DNA from: Mesorhizobium sp. WSM4306
GTDB lineage: Bacteria > Pseudomonadota > Alphaproteobacteria > Rhizobiales > Rhizobiaceae
Length of the DNA: 64,000 nucleotides
Assembly (NCBI RefSeq): GCF_007003975.1
Contig: NZ_VFTC01000012.1
Coordinates: forward strand, 62,001-126,000
Direction: 5' to 3'
In this document: piece by piece, positions 47,480-55,122 of the stretch
Layout: the number at the start of each line of letters is the position of its first letter
Numbering within the stretch: position 1 is the first letter of the stretch
Notes under the pieces: model-generated
What the model saw: only the letters and a program-made list of their open reading frames with translations
Told to the model about the DNA's origin: nothing
The model's database searches: none
Position numbers and translations under genes: made by a program

Positions 47480-47916
47480 TCAGCCGCCCTTGTCTTGACG
47501 GAGTATTTCGCGATTGGCGCGCAGGAGTTCACGGTAGCGCGCCTTCGCTTCTGGCTCGGCCAAGCAGTAGAAACGAAACAACTCGTTGCCGGCACCCTCA
47601 AAGCCATGAAAAGCCGGCGCTTCTTTCGTTGCCTCGCTTGAGGCGCGATCGAGCGAAAACAGATCCTTGAAACCGTCCCGTCTTCCGAATGCGCAATCGT
47701 GATTTTTTCCAGCCGCCCGTTCTTGTAGACGAATGTGGCGCGCGACTGGTTGCCTTCGGGGTTTTCGCTGATCTTTTCCAGGACGCCGTTGCCTGCTTGG
47801 CTTGGGCATGTGACGGAAACATTGAGAAAGTCGCCACTGGCAAAGGCGTCCGCGCTGCCGCACATCGCCAACAGGAGTGCAGTCAGGCTCTGTACGAGAC
47901 GGGATATGTTCGGCAC
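47480..47916 (-). pseudogene. secreted protein gene split by one frameshift
   Basis: The first part, starting MPNISRLVQSLTALLLAMCG, is a signal peptide followed by a Cys-containing domain up to KITIAHSEDG. The sensible continuation, FKDLFSLDRASSEATKE to the final RQDKGG, is in another frame. Adding one base near 47675-47680 joins the halves. Thus either one base has been lost (a pseudogene) or the assembly is wrong there. The joined product would be about 145 residues, periplasmic. It precedes the ATP-grasp gene by 5 bases. Confidence 0.75.
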
Positions 47917-48055
47917 TGCGAATGATCTCTGCTTCTGCCGCGAACATGTGGCTGCTGTCTCATGAAGTCAAACCTTGCCGTGCCGCTGGCCTGAGGGCCC
48001 GCTGCTTACGGGCGCGGGGGATGGTCCGCTGATGCGAACCATCGCCAAGTCAATA

Positions 48056-48525
48056 TCACTCCCCACCCATCTCCTTCTTGAACGTATCGAAATCGACCTG
48101 CATGCCGTTAAAGATGGTGCTCCAGTGGCGGGTCAGAGCCGCCATCGCCACGGCTTCCTGGATCTCCTCGTCGGTCGCGCCGGCGCGCTTGGCGTCCTGG
48201 GTGTCCGACCAGACGCAGTAAGTGCACGGAATCTGCGCCGCCACCGCAAGTGAGATCAGCGACTTGACCTTCGGCGGCAGCGCCGTCTTGTCGCTGAGCT
48301 CGATGGCCTTGACCTCGGCCCACGCGCCGGGCAGACCAGCCTTCGGGAATTGCTTCACGAAGCTCGGCACGCCGCCCATGGTCGACTGGATGTCCTTGAT
48401 GGTCGCGTCATAGTCATCGGCACGAGCGGGTACCGCGGCCAGCGTCAGGGTCAGCGCGCAGCGGCGGCCGCGAGCAGCGGGCGAACGAGGGAATGGGTAG
48501 ATGAAAGCGTGCGATAGGCAGACAT
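48056..48525 (-). pseudogene. carboxymuconolactone-decarboxylase/AhpD-like gene with a frameshifted signal peptide
   Basis: The main part (from 48379, MGGVPSFVKQF) is an AhpD-like protein with the redox motif CTYC in IPCTYCVWSD; AhpD itself has CxxCxxxH, here the last position is Asp. Upstream, ATG 48525 with AGGAG begins a signal peptide (MSAYRTLSSTHSLVRPLLAA) that hits a stop. The rest of the signal peptide and linker (ALTLTLAAVPARADDYD) continues in another frame, so a one-base loss or two-base gain near 48440-48450 breaks it. A shorter cytoplasmic form starting at 48379 could still be made. It is divergent from a TetR gene. Confidence 0.75.
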
Positions 48526-48550
48526 GTTTTTCTCCTCTGGTGTTTGGTAG

Positions 48551-48565
48551 CCTTACGGTGTAAGG
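48551..48565. promoter_or_regulatory. TetR-type operator 1
   Basis: CCTTACGGTGTAAGG is a perfect palindrome (6-bp arms, 3-base centre) in the divergent region between the AhpD-like gene and the TetR gene. It recurs as operator 2, with centres 31 bases apart, about three helical turns. Confidence 0.75.
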
Positions 48566-48582
48566 TGATGCGGACGGTGAAC

Positions 48583-48595
48583 CTTACAGTGTAAG
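48583..48595. promoter_or_regulatory. TetR-type operator 2
   Basis: CTTACAGTGTAAG is a perfect palindrome with the same arms as operator 1, ending 15 bases before the TetR start codon. Binding here would repress the regulator itself, and operator 1 would repress the divergent gene. Confidence 0.75.
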
Positions 48596-48610
48596 TTGTC
48601 AAGCAGCGCC

Positions 48611-49270
48611 ATGGACTTATCGATAAAAAAAAAGCGAGCACGCGGCCGGCTGTCCCGTGAAATGATCGAGGACGCCGCCTTCGAAGTGATCGAGCGGGAA
48701 GGGCTTGCCGGTTTTTCGATGCGCAAGCTCGCTGCCGAGCTCGGTTGCGAGGCGATGAGCATCTATCATCACTTCCCCTCGCTGGCGCATCTGCACGAAG
48801 CCCTGGTCGACCGGCTGATCGGCGCGCTCGAAATGCCCGACGCCGGCCTGCCGTGGCGGCAAAGGATGCGCATGGCCATGCAGGATTTCCGCCGCGTCGG
48901 CCGCGAGCATCCGGCCTTTGCGCCGTTCCTCGTTACCTACCGGATGAATTCGCCAACCTGCCTTGCCTGGCTAAACAGCGTCATCGGTCTGTTCGAAGCC
49001 GGCGGCTTTGGCACCGAGCTGGGAGCGCGGTTGTTCCGCACTGCCGGATATTACCTTATGGGCGCCATCCTCGACGAGACCGCCGGCTATGCCCGGGGTG
49101 CGTCGGCGGTCAGCACGGTCAGCGATGAGCAACTGGCGCGCGATTTTCCCAATGTCACGGCCGCCGGCCGCTATTTCGGCACCGCCGAATTCGACGCGAC
49201 ATTCGAGCTCGGCCTCGACATGCTGCTGGATGAGATGGAACGCCTGCGCGACGGCGTCAACACAAGGTAG
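48611..49270 (+). CDS. TetR family transcriptional regulator
   Basis: The 219-residue protein has an N-terminal helix-turn-helix (residues about 12-58, GLAGFSMRKLAAELG then AMSIYHHFPS) and a helical ligand domain with a TetR_C-type pattern (QDFRRVGREHPAFAPFLVTY). Two matching palindromes lie just upstream. It probably represses itself and the divergent AhpD-like gene; the ligand is unknown. The frame could start five codons earlier at 48596, within an operator; the ATG at 48611 is preferred. Confidence 0.9.
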   Translation: MDLSIKKKRARGRLSREMIEDAAFEVIEREGLAGFSMRKLAAELGCEAMSIYHHFPSLAHLHEALVDRLIGALEMPDAGLPWRQRMRMAMQDFRRVGREHPAFAPFLVTYRMNSPTCLAWLNSVIGLFEAGGFGTELGARLFRTAGYYLMGAILDETAGYARGASAVSTVSDEQLARDFPNVTAAGRYFGTAEFDATFELGLDMLLDEMERLRDGVNTR

Positions 49271-49316
49271 TGTCAGGCGTCCGAAAGGCGCCGGCCAATC
49301 CAGATTTCGCGGGCCG

Positions 49317-50093
49317 TTACATCAGGGACGCGGTTGCCAGACGATTGCGAACGACGTTCGGCTTCTTGTCGCCAACGTACTCGACTTTCGTGTCCACCAG
49401 ACGGTCGCTGTCGATCCCGGCGGCGGTCAAGATATCCTCGATCGCCTTCACGCGCTGCTTGGCCAGTTTCTTGTTCGTCTTTGCGGCGTTGGCGCCGGTG
49501 AATTCCGTGGCCGCCAAAGCCGTCAGTTCGACATTGCAGCGTGAGTCTCGGATGCTGGCGGCGAACTTCTCAAGGTCATCCTTGACCCGCGGTGAAATCA
49601 CATATGACTGGCTATAGAAAAACAGGTCGACCTGCACAGGGCTGCGCTTCTCATATTGCCGGCACGATATTCCTTGCTTTGGCAGCGTGTACAGTATTGT
49701 GCTCCGCGCCGTATTGGTGTCGGCGGCGCCGTCATCAACCCAATGCGAAAGCGCCAGCACCATTTCGGGCTGGACGCCTTGCGCCTTGAGAAAATCGCCG
49801 GTGGCATCGAGCCTGCGACCAGCGACGTCGTAGGCCTTGCCGTAGTTACCTTCCTTGCTCGCCGTTGCGTAGAGCCGGTAGCCGCAATCGTGCCCAGCAT
49901 CCTTGATAAAAGCCGCCAGGGCCTTCGCGGATTCCTCGGAAATCTTGCCGTCGCCCTTGTTGAACAGGACCCGGTACGAGTTCCACTGGACGCATTTCGG
50001 CCCCACGTCGCGTTCCTGGGCGATCGCGGTGAAAAATGCTGCGCTGCCGACAACGATAGTAAGGGCCAGAACAAGACTGAATGACTTCTTCAT
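49317..50093 (-). CDS. secreted protein with two OmpA-like modules
   Basis: The 258-residue protein starts MKKSFSLVLALTIVVGSAAF, a signal peptide. Two segments resemble OmpA-type peptidoglycan-binding modules. One is residues about 40-115 (VLFNKGDGKIS, then AYDVAGRRLDATGDFLKAQGV). The other is about 165-250 (NKKLAKQRVKAIEDILTAAGI). Four cysteines could form disulfides. Ribosome site GGAGGA precedes the ATG at 50093. It may tether the envelope. It is convergent with the TetR gene. No named family is certain. Confidence 0.75.
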   Translation of the reverse strand: MKKSFSLVLALTIVVGSAAFFTAIAQERDVGPKCVQWNSYRVLFNKGDGKISEESAKALAAFIKDAGHDCGYRLYATASKEGNYGKAYDVAGRRLDATGDFLKAQGVQPEMVLALSHWVDDGAADTNTARSTILYTLPKQGISCRQYEKRSPVQVDLFFYSQSYVISPRVKDDLEKFAASIRDSRCNVELTALAATEFTGANAAKTNKKLAKQRVKAIEDILTAAGIDSDRLVDTKVEYVGDKKPNVVRNRLATASLM

Positions 50094-50181
50094 CTTCTGG
50101 TTCCTCCTGAACTCGCTCTGCTTAGTACCGCATTCAGTGCTTCGACAAGGTAATGTTCTTGCGATCGACAACGCGTGCCTG

Positions 50182-53100
50182 TCAGTCCCACACCAGCAAC
50201 AACTTGCGCCAGAAAGCATTGGACGGCATCGGCTTCGAGCCGCGTGGCAGCCGGATTGCCAGATAGATCGTCAGCCACTTGCGATCGATCTCGCGGATCG
50301 AAACTTTCAGGTCATGCAGTTCGAAAGGTCTCGAGACGCGCGTCCATCCGGAGAATGACAAGGCGCCGACAGGAGCATCGTGTTTCCACACGAGTTTTTC
50401 TTCCTGCCTGCCCAGCGCCATGGCGAACTCGAATGGGGATGCGTCATCGTGAGCGATCTCCACCGTCGCGATGACACTTCTGGCAAAGGCCGGAAAGGCC
50501 GAATTGAGGGCGGCAACAACCGGACCATGCGTGTTCGGCCGCAGGAATATGCCGCCATTGTCACCGGCGATGAGCAGCGTCGGCAGCTCGGACGGATAGT
50601 TAGTCACAAGCGTCGCACGCTTCATCTCATCATTGGTCATTCGACGCATGCGTTGGCGCTGTTGCGGTGCGTTGAGGCGCGGGCGCCGCGCGTCGGTCGA
50701 AACGACATGGCGGATCTGGACGCTCGAAAAGCCGCCGAGTACGCGCGCGTCCGGGCGGCTGCCGCCGCATTTGACCGCAAACAGCAAATCGCGCCGGCCG
50801 GTTGCCGGCGAACTGACGGTCGCCCCTATCTCACGCGCCTCGTGCCGTCGGCTGACATCAGCCCAACCGCTCCCGCTCCCATCCTCAAGCAGCTGGGCGA
50901 GATTGCTGAAGGTCTGGTTTTCCGCGTCCACGATCGCGAGCTGAAACTGCGCGGAGCCCGTCAGTTCCTCGTCGAGATAAACCCAACAGCTTGCGCCTAT
51001 GGCGCCCGGCGGGCAGACGCCTTTCAGCAAAGCCATGGTGACATTGCTGCCCCTGGCTTCGAGGAACAATTGGTCCGGCGATTGTTCGACATAGCTCAAC
51101 AGGTTCGGATCGGCATCCGGATACGAACTGACATGAGCCAGGCGCATGGGCTCGGCGGAAAGATACTGCTCGCGATAAAGTGAGGAATGCAACTCCGGCA
51201 CGGTCTCTTCGGTCGCCGCGTTGAGTATTTCAACCACACCCAGGGCGAAGTCGGTTCGTCCTGCATGGGCGAGAAGCGAAATTGCGGTATCCGCCCTGCC
51301 TTCGCGTGCCGCGATCTCGGCCAGCAACTGCATTGCGTCTGCTGTATTGGCGGGACCCGTACTCAATCTGAGATACCGCTCGTCATTGACGCGCAGCTCC
51401 AAATTCCAGAGGTTGAGCTCCTTCTCATGATTGTCGGTGTTCGAGCTGATGCCGAGTTGCACGAACATGTCCGTTTTCGCGAATCTGTGCTTTCGAAAGA
51501 CAGCGATGATCGGCTTGCGATTCCTCAGCCACTCGGCATTTCGATTCATGCCCGTCGGTGCCGACCGGTACCAATAGAGCGGCTCCGGGACGGGGACGAT
51601 CTCCAGACCTGCCAGGTCGGCACGAAGGAAAAATTCCCAATCGCTTGCGGAAAAACCCCGCTCTTCGTTCAGGTAACCTATCTTGTCGAACACCTCACGT
51701 CGGAACATCGCATTGGCATCGCCATACGGATTGTTGAGCAAGGCGATGTCCGTCGGTCCGCCGACCGGGAAGTAAAGCATGTAGCCGCTCTTGGTGTCCG
51801 GCGGCACGAAGGGCTCGTTGAGCCACTTGGCGAAGGTCGTGCAGATATCGGCGCCGGACTTTTGCATGCCGGCGACGAATGTACTGACGGCGTTTGGGAA
51901 CAGTACGTTGTCGTCGTCCAGGAACAGGATCAGCGAACCCTTGGCGGCGCGGATTCCCGTGTTGCGCGCCTTGCCGAGAAAGCCGTTCTTCTGCCGGATG
52001 ATCCGCCAGCCTCGCTGCTCGAACTCCGGTTCGAGCTCCGCCAACAGATTAATTGCATCGGGATCGGTGCTGCCGTCATCGACGACGATCAATTCGATGT
52101 TGGGATAGTCCTGGCGTCGAACCGAGGCAATCGCCTGCGGTAACAGGCGCACCCGGTTGTAGTGCGCAGTGATGATCGAAACGAGCGGCGGTTGGCTCCG
52201 GCTGCGACTGGAGACCTTACCGGGTTCACGGGAGAATTTTGCGTGCAGCCTGCTCCAGGTTTTCTCGCGCGCTTCGCGTTTTTGCAGGGGCTTTGCCGGG
52301 CCAAACGATCGGCTTTCCAGCACAGACGCAATTTTGGCCGCGATGGCGGAAGCTGACGCCTCCATCATGACGGCGTCAGCAGACTTCGGGTGGAGCACGT
52401 CACGAATGCTGCCGACATCTGTCGCGATGAATGGAATCTCTTCATCGAGGCATGTCATCACTTCCAGCGGGAGCTGAGTCGCTGAGTGCGTCATCGCCAC
52501 CAGAGCACGACTCTGCCGCAGGTATCTGTAGATATCGGGCTCATCTCGAATGGGCACGAGCTTCAATTTGAACGGCCATTGCCGCGCACGCCGAACGATC
52601 ATGCCGCCCGAATGCTCGCCCAGGACATGACCGAACGCGCCGACAACCGTCACTGTCAGATCGGTGACGCCGCTGTCGGCCAGACGATCGAGGGCATCGC
52701 AGAACAGCGTCAGTCCATCACGCGCCTCTGTGCCCGAGAAATGAACCACTTCGGCGGCGGGCCGCTCTCGCGGCCTGTAGTGATTGACAGCGAAGTTCGA
52801 ACGCCACTCCTCCGGCTCGAGAGGCGCAGCAATGTGACGGCTGGTGGGCAGCTTCCATGCCGCCTTGGCCATCCAGTCGAGCAGCGACTGGCCAGCGATG
52901 ACAAGATGGTCGCACATCTCGGCCGACGTCTTTTCCATGTGCGCGACGGTCATCTGCTCCTTTCGTTCGACCGCCCGGGAATTGGCTTCCAGCTTCCACA
53001 TAAGCGGCTCATGCGCGAGCACGACGATCGCGGGAGGATCGGGAAAGACGCCTGTGCGCTTCGCGAGGATGGAAAAATGCGCCAGTCCGCCTTCAAGCGC

Positions 53101-53571
53101 AAAATAGACGACGTCGAATGCGTTCTGCTTGAGGTAGTGGTAGACAGCCAATGAGTTCTTGTCGCTGGAGTCCATGCCGCGCAGCAACTCCGGCGACGGC
53201 GGCAGCAATTCGAGCCGCACTAGGAAATTGTCGAAGCACCATTTGCGTAGCCTGGCGATTTCCTGATCATCGGGCTGGCTGCCGAGCGGGCTCGGCGCCC
53301 AAAGCAGCGTCACGGTGTCACCGGTTCTAGCCAGATGCTGCGCCAGCGCGTAGGTTACCGAGCCGTGATCGCCAGTCACCGTCGAGCCGAACTCAACCTC
53401 CGAAACGACACACACATTGCGAGGCTTCTGGCTTGCCTGTCGCTTGCCCTTGGGCATAGCGCCTGCCTTGGAACCAACGCTCAATGAGCCCCCCTTGTCA
53501 GCCGCTTCGCTCGAAACAGTCTTGCCAACAGTTGGATAATACTTTGATAATCGTCTCGCGGGGCTCACCAT
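50182..53571 (-). CDS. multidomain glycosyltransferase (GT4-like + GT2 + novel C-terminal domain)
   Basis: The 1129-residue protein has an N-terminal GT-B-like glycosyltransferase region (residues about 40-450), a family-2 domain (about 460-710; PLVSIITAHYNRV, metal motif LFLDDDN, SDWEFFLRAD), a middle region (about 815-990) and a C-terminal domain (about 994-1129) shared with the paralogue at 55123-57810. It would transfer sugars for a surface polysaccharide. A start at 53457 (MPKGKRQASQ) fits the paralogue better; the ATG at 53571 has AAAGGCAGG upstream. It is divergent from the gene at 53614. Confidence 0.85.
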   Translation of the reverse strand: MVSPARRLSKYYPTVGKTVSSEAADKGGSLSVGSKAGAMPKGKRQASQKPRNVCVVSEVEFGSTVTGDHGSVTYALAQHLARTGDTVTLLWAPSPLGSQPDDQEIARLRKWCFDNFLVRLELLPPSPELLRGMDSSDKNSLAVYHYLKQNAFDVVYFALEGGLAHFSILAKRTGVFPDPPAIVVLAHEPLMWKLEANSRAVERKEQMTVAHMEKTSAEMCDHLVIAGQSLLDWMAKAAWKLPTSRHIAAPLEPEEWRSNFAVNHYRPRERPAAEVVHFSGTEARDGLTLFCDALDRLADSGVTDLTVTVVGAFGHVLGEHSGGMIVRRARQWPFKLKLVPIRDEPDIYRYLRQSRALVAMTHSATQLPLEVMTCLDEEIPFIATDVGSIRDVLHPKSADAVMMEASASAIAAKIASVLESRSFGPAKPLQKREAREKTWSRLHAKFSREPGKVSSRSRSQPPLVSIITAHYNRVRLLPQAIASVRRQDYPNIELIVVDDGSTDPDAINLLAELEPEFEQRGWRIIRQKNGFLGKARNTGIRAAKGSLILFLDDDNVLFPNAVSTFVAGMQKSGADICTTFAKWLNEPFVPPDTKSGYMLYFPVGGPTDIALLNNPYGDANAMFRREVFDKIGYLNEERGFSASDWEFFLRADLAGLEIVPVPEPLYWYRSAPTGMNRNAEWLRNRKPIIAVFRKHRFAKTDMFVQLGISSNTDNHEKELNLWNLELRVNDERYLRLSTGPANTADAMQLLAEIAAREGRADTAISLLAHAGRTDFALGVVEILNAATEETVPELHSSLYREQYLSAEPMRLAHVSSYPDADPNLLSYVEQSPDQLFLEARGSNVTMALLKGVCPPGAIGASCWVYLDEELTGSAQFQLAIVDAENQTFSNLAQLLEDGSGSGWADVSRRHEAREIGATVSSPATGRRDLLFAVKCGGSRPDARVLGGFSSVQIRHVVSTDARRPRLNAPQQRQRMRRMTNDEMKRATLVTNYPSELPTLLIAGDNGGIFLRPNTHGPVVAALNSAFPAFARSVIATVEIAHDDASPFEFAMALGRQEEKLVWKHDAPVGALSFSGWTRVSRPFELHDLKVSIREIDRKWLTIYLAIRLPRGSKPMPSNAFWRKLLLVWD

Positions 53572-53613
53572 ACCGCACCTGCCTTTCGCGTAAACAGGTT
53601 TGATGACGTTAGG

Positions 53614-54612
53614 ATGGTTGAACTTCGATCCCCAAAACATCTCGCGCGACTGGACGACCGGCCGATTGATGTGACCGATGGCGAGATCTTGTGCTTTGTC
53701 GGACTGCGCAACGAAGCCAAATTGCTGGGGCAACTTCTCGACCACTACCGCGGCCTCGGCGTCGATCGGTTTTTCTTCCTGGACAATGGCTCCACGGACG
53801 GGACGCGCGAGTTGATCCTGGAGCAGCCGGACAGCCACTGCTTCCACACGGAAGGATCGCATTTCGCTGAAAACATCGATCCGCCGCGTTGGATCAACAC
53901 GCTCATGAATGTGTTCGGCACCGGCCATTGGTGCCTTTCGATCGACGCTGACGAGCTCCTCGTCTATCCCGATTTTGAGCGAGCGAACCTGCGGCAGCTT
54001 TGCAGCTATCTCGATTCGACCGGCGCGGACGCTGTGATAGGCTCCATGATCGACATGTATGCCGACGGCCCGTTGGCCGAATACAGCTATGACGGCACGA
54101 TCCCGCTTGTTGAAGCTTCACCTTACTTCGACCCGGAGCCAGGGTGGCTGCGCGCCCGCGACGGTATGTATCCACCCGAGCAGATGTTCGGGGGCGTGAG
54201 GGAACGGGTCTTCTGGCACGGCCGGTTCAAGCAAACCTTTCCCCCGTGTCTGACAAAGGTGCCGATCGTAAAATGGGGGCGGGGCACGCATTATCACGTC
54301 GCACAGCACACGATCAGCAAGGTCCGATTCAGCGAACTGCGCGTCGCATTGCTGCACTTCAAATTCGTCTGGGGGTTTCGCCAGAAATCAGCGTCGTCTC
54401 TGAGTGAAAATGCGCAACTCAAGGAAAAAACGCTTGAGGAGCGCGCCGCCTACATGGAGGCGCTGGAGCGCAATCCGAAACTCGCGCTCCGCAATCAAAG
54501 GTCTGTCCGCTATCGGGGTGACGCCGTCCAGCTCGTCGAACTCGGCTGGATGAGAACCTCGGATCGCTATGCCGAATTCGTTTCTACCCTGGACACCGCA
54601 ACATCGCGGTGA
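53614..54612 (+). CDS. glycosyltransferase family 2-like protein
   Basis: The 332-residue protein matches the Glyco_tranf_2_4/GT92-like pattern: ILCFVGLRNEAKLLGQLLDHY, FFFLDNGSTDGT, and the metal motif SIDADELL. A conserved late segment LLHFKF follows. It probably adds a sugar during surface-glycan assembly. It lies between the two large glycosyltransferase paralogues, divergent from the first. The weak ribosome sequence TTAGG leaves the start slightly uncertain. Confidence 0.87.
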   Translation: MVELRSPKHLARLDDRPIDVTDGEILCFVGLRNEAKLLGQLLDHYRGLGVDRFFFLDNGSTDGTRELILEQPDSHCFHTEGSHFAENIDPPRWINTLMNVFGTGHWCLSIDADELLVYPDFERANLRQLCSYLDSTGADAVIGSMIDMYADGPLAEYSYDGTIPLVEASPYFDPEPGWLRARDGMYPPEQMFGGVRERVFWHGRFKQTFPPCLTKVPIVKWGRGTHYHVAQHTISKVRFSELRVALLHFKFVWGFRQKSASSLSENAQLKEKTLEERAAYMEALERNPKLALRNQRSVRYRGDAVQLVELGWMRTSDRYAEFVSTLDTATSR

Positions 54613-54662
54613 CGCAGCCACCTGAAGCGGCGAACTATTGAACGGGGAAAACCGGCTGATGC

Positions 54663-54950
54663 TTATCCGCCGTAGCGGTGACCACCGTCACCATGGTTTC
54701 CGTTCCCCTCACCGCCCGCAAACTGGGACAGACTGTTGAGAGCAAGCGCCTTACAGGCTGTCGGAGCATTCGGGTAACGGTGCAAATAGTCCTCAAGCGC
54801 CTCGATTGTGCCGGTTTTGAGGGCCTGCTCGCATGCGAGCTCGGCTTCCTTGACACCAACATCGATACTCGCCTGCGCCGCGCCAGAGAAAGCGACGCTC
54901 AAACCCAGCAGACTAAGTCCGCCCAAAAGCAAAGAATGAACCTTGCGCAT
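54663..54950 (-). CDS. small secreted protein with Gly/His tail
   Basis: The 95-residue protein has a signal peptide (MRKVHSLLLGGLSLLGLSVA, cleavage near AQA-S) and a helical middle (EAELACEQALKTGTIEALED, YLHRYPNAPTACKALALN) with two cysteines. The last 16 residues are rich in Gly, His, Asn and Asp and could bind metal. No family is recognised. It stands alone between glycosyltransferase genes. A frame start at 54974 is possible but less likely. Confidence 0.65.
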   Translation of the reverse strand: MRKVHSLLLGGLSLLGLSVAFSGAAQASIDVGVKEAELACEQALKTGTIEALEDYLHRYPNAPTACKALALNSLSQFAGGEGNGNHGDGGHRYGG

Positions 54951-55122
54951 GACGCACCCCACACACACAAACAACCCACTGAAATATTAGCATCTGTTAA
55001 CGTTTTGTCAACCATTTCGGCAAGCTTGAGGAAACGTGGTTAACGCCACAATTGACGAGCAATTGATTGGACCGGGGCCGGAGTTGCTCTCTGAGATTTC
55101 AGTTGCTTCGGTCGGATCGCCG

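Noticed and set aside
46978..47916. Apparent 312-codon fusion of a secreted protein with part of the ATP-grasp region
   Set aside because: Only the first about 75 codons make sense. The rest is an out-of-frame reading of the secreted-protein end and of the ATP-grasp gene, better explained by one frameshift.
53572..53928. 119-codon N-terminal extension of the large glycosyltransferase
   Set aside because: It is antisense to the start of the conserved glycosyltransferase gene at 53614.
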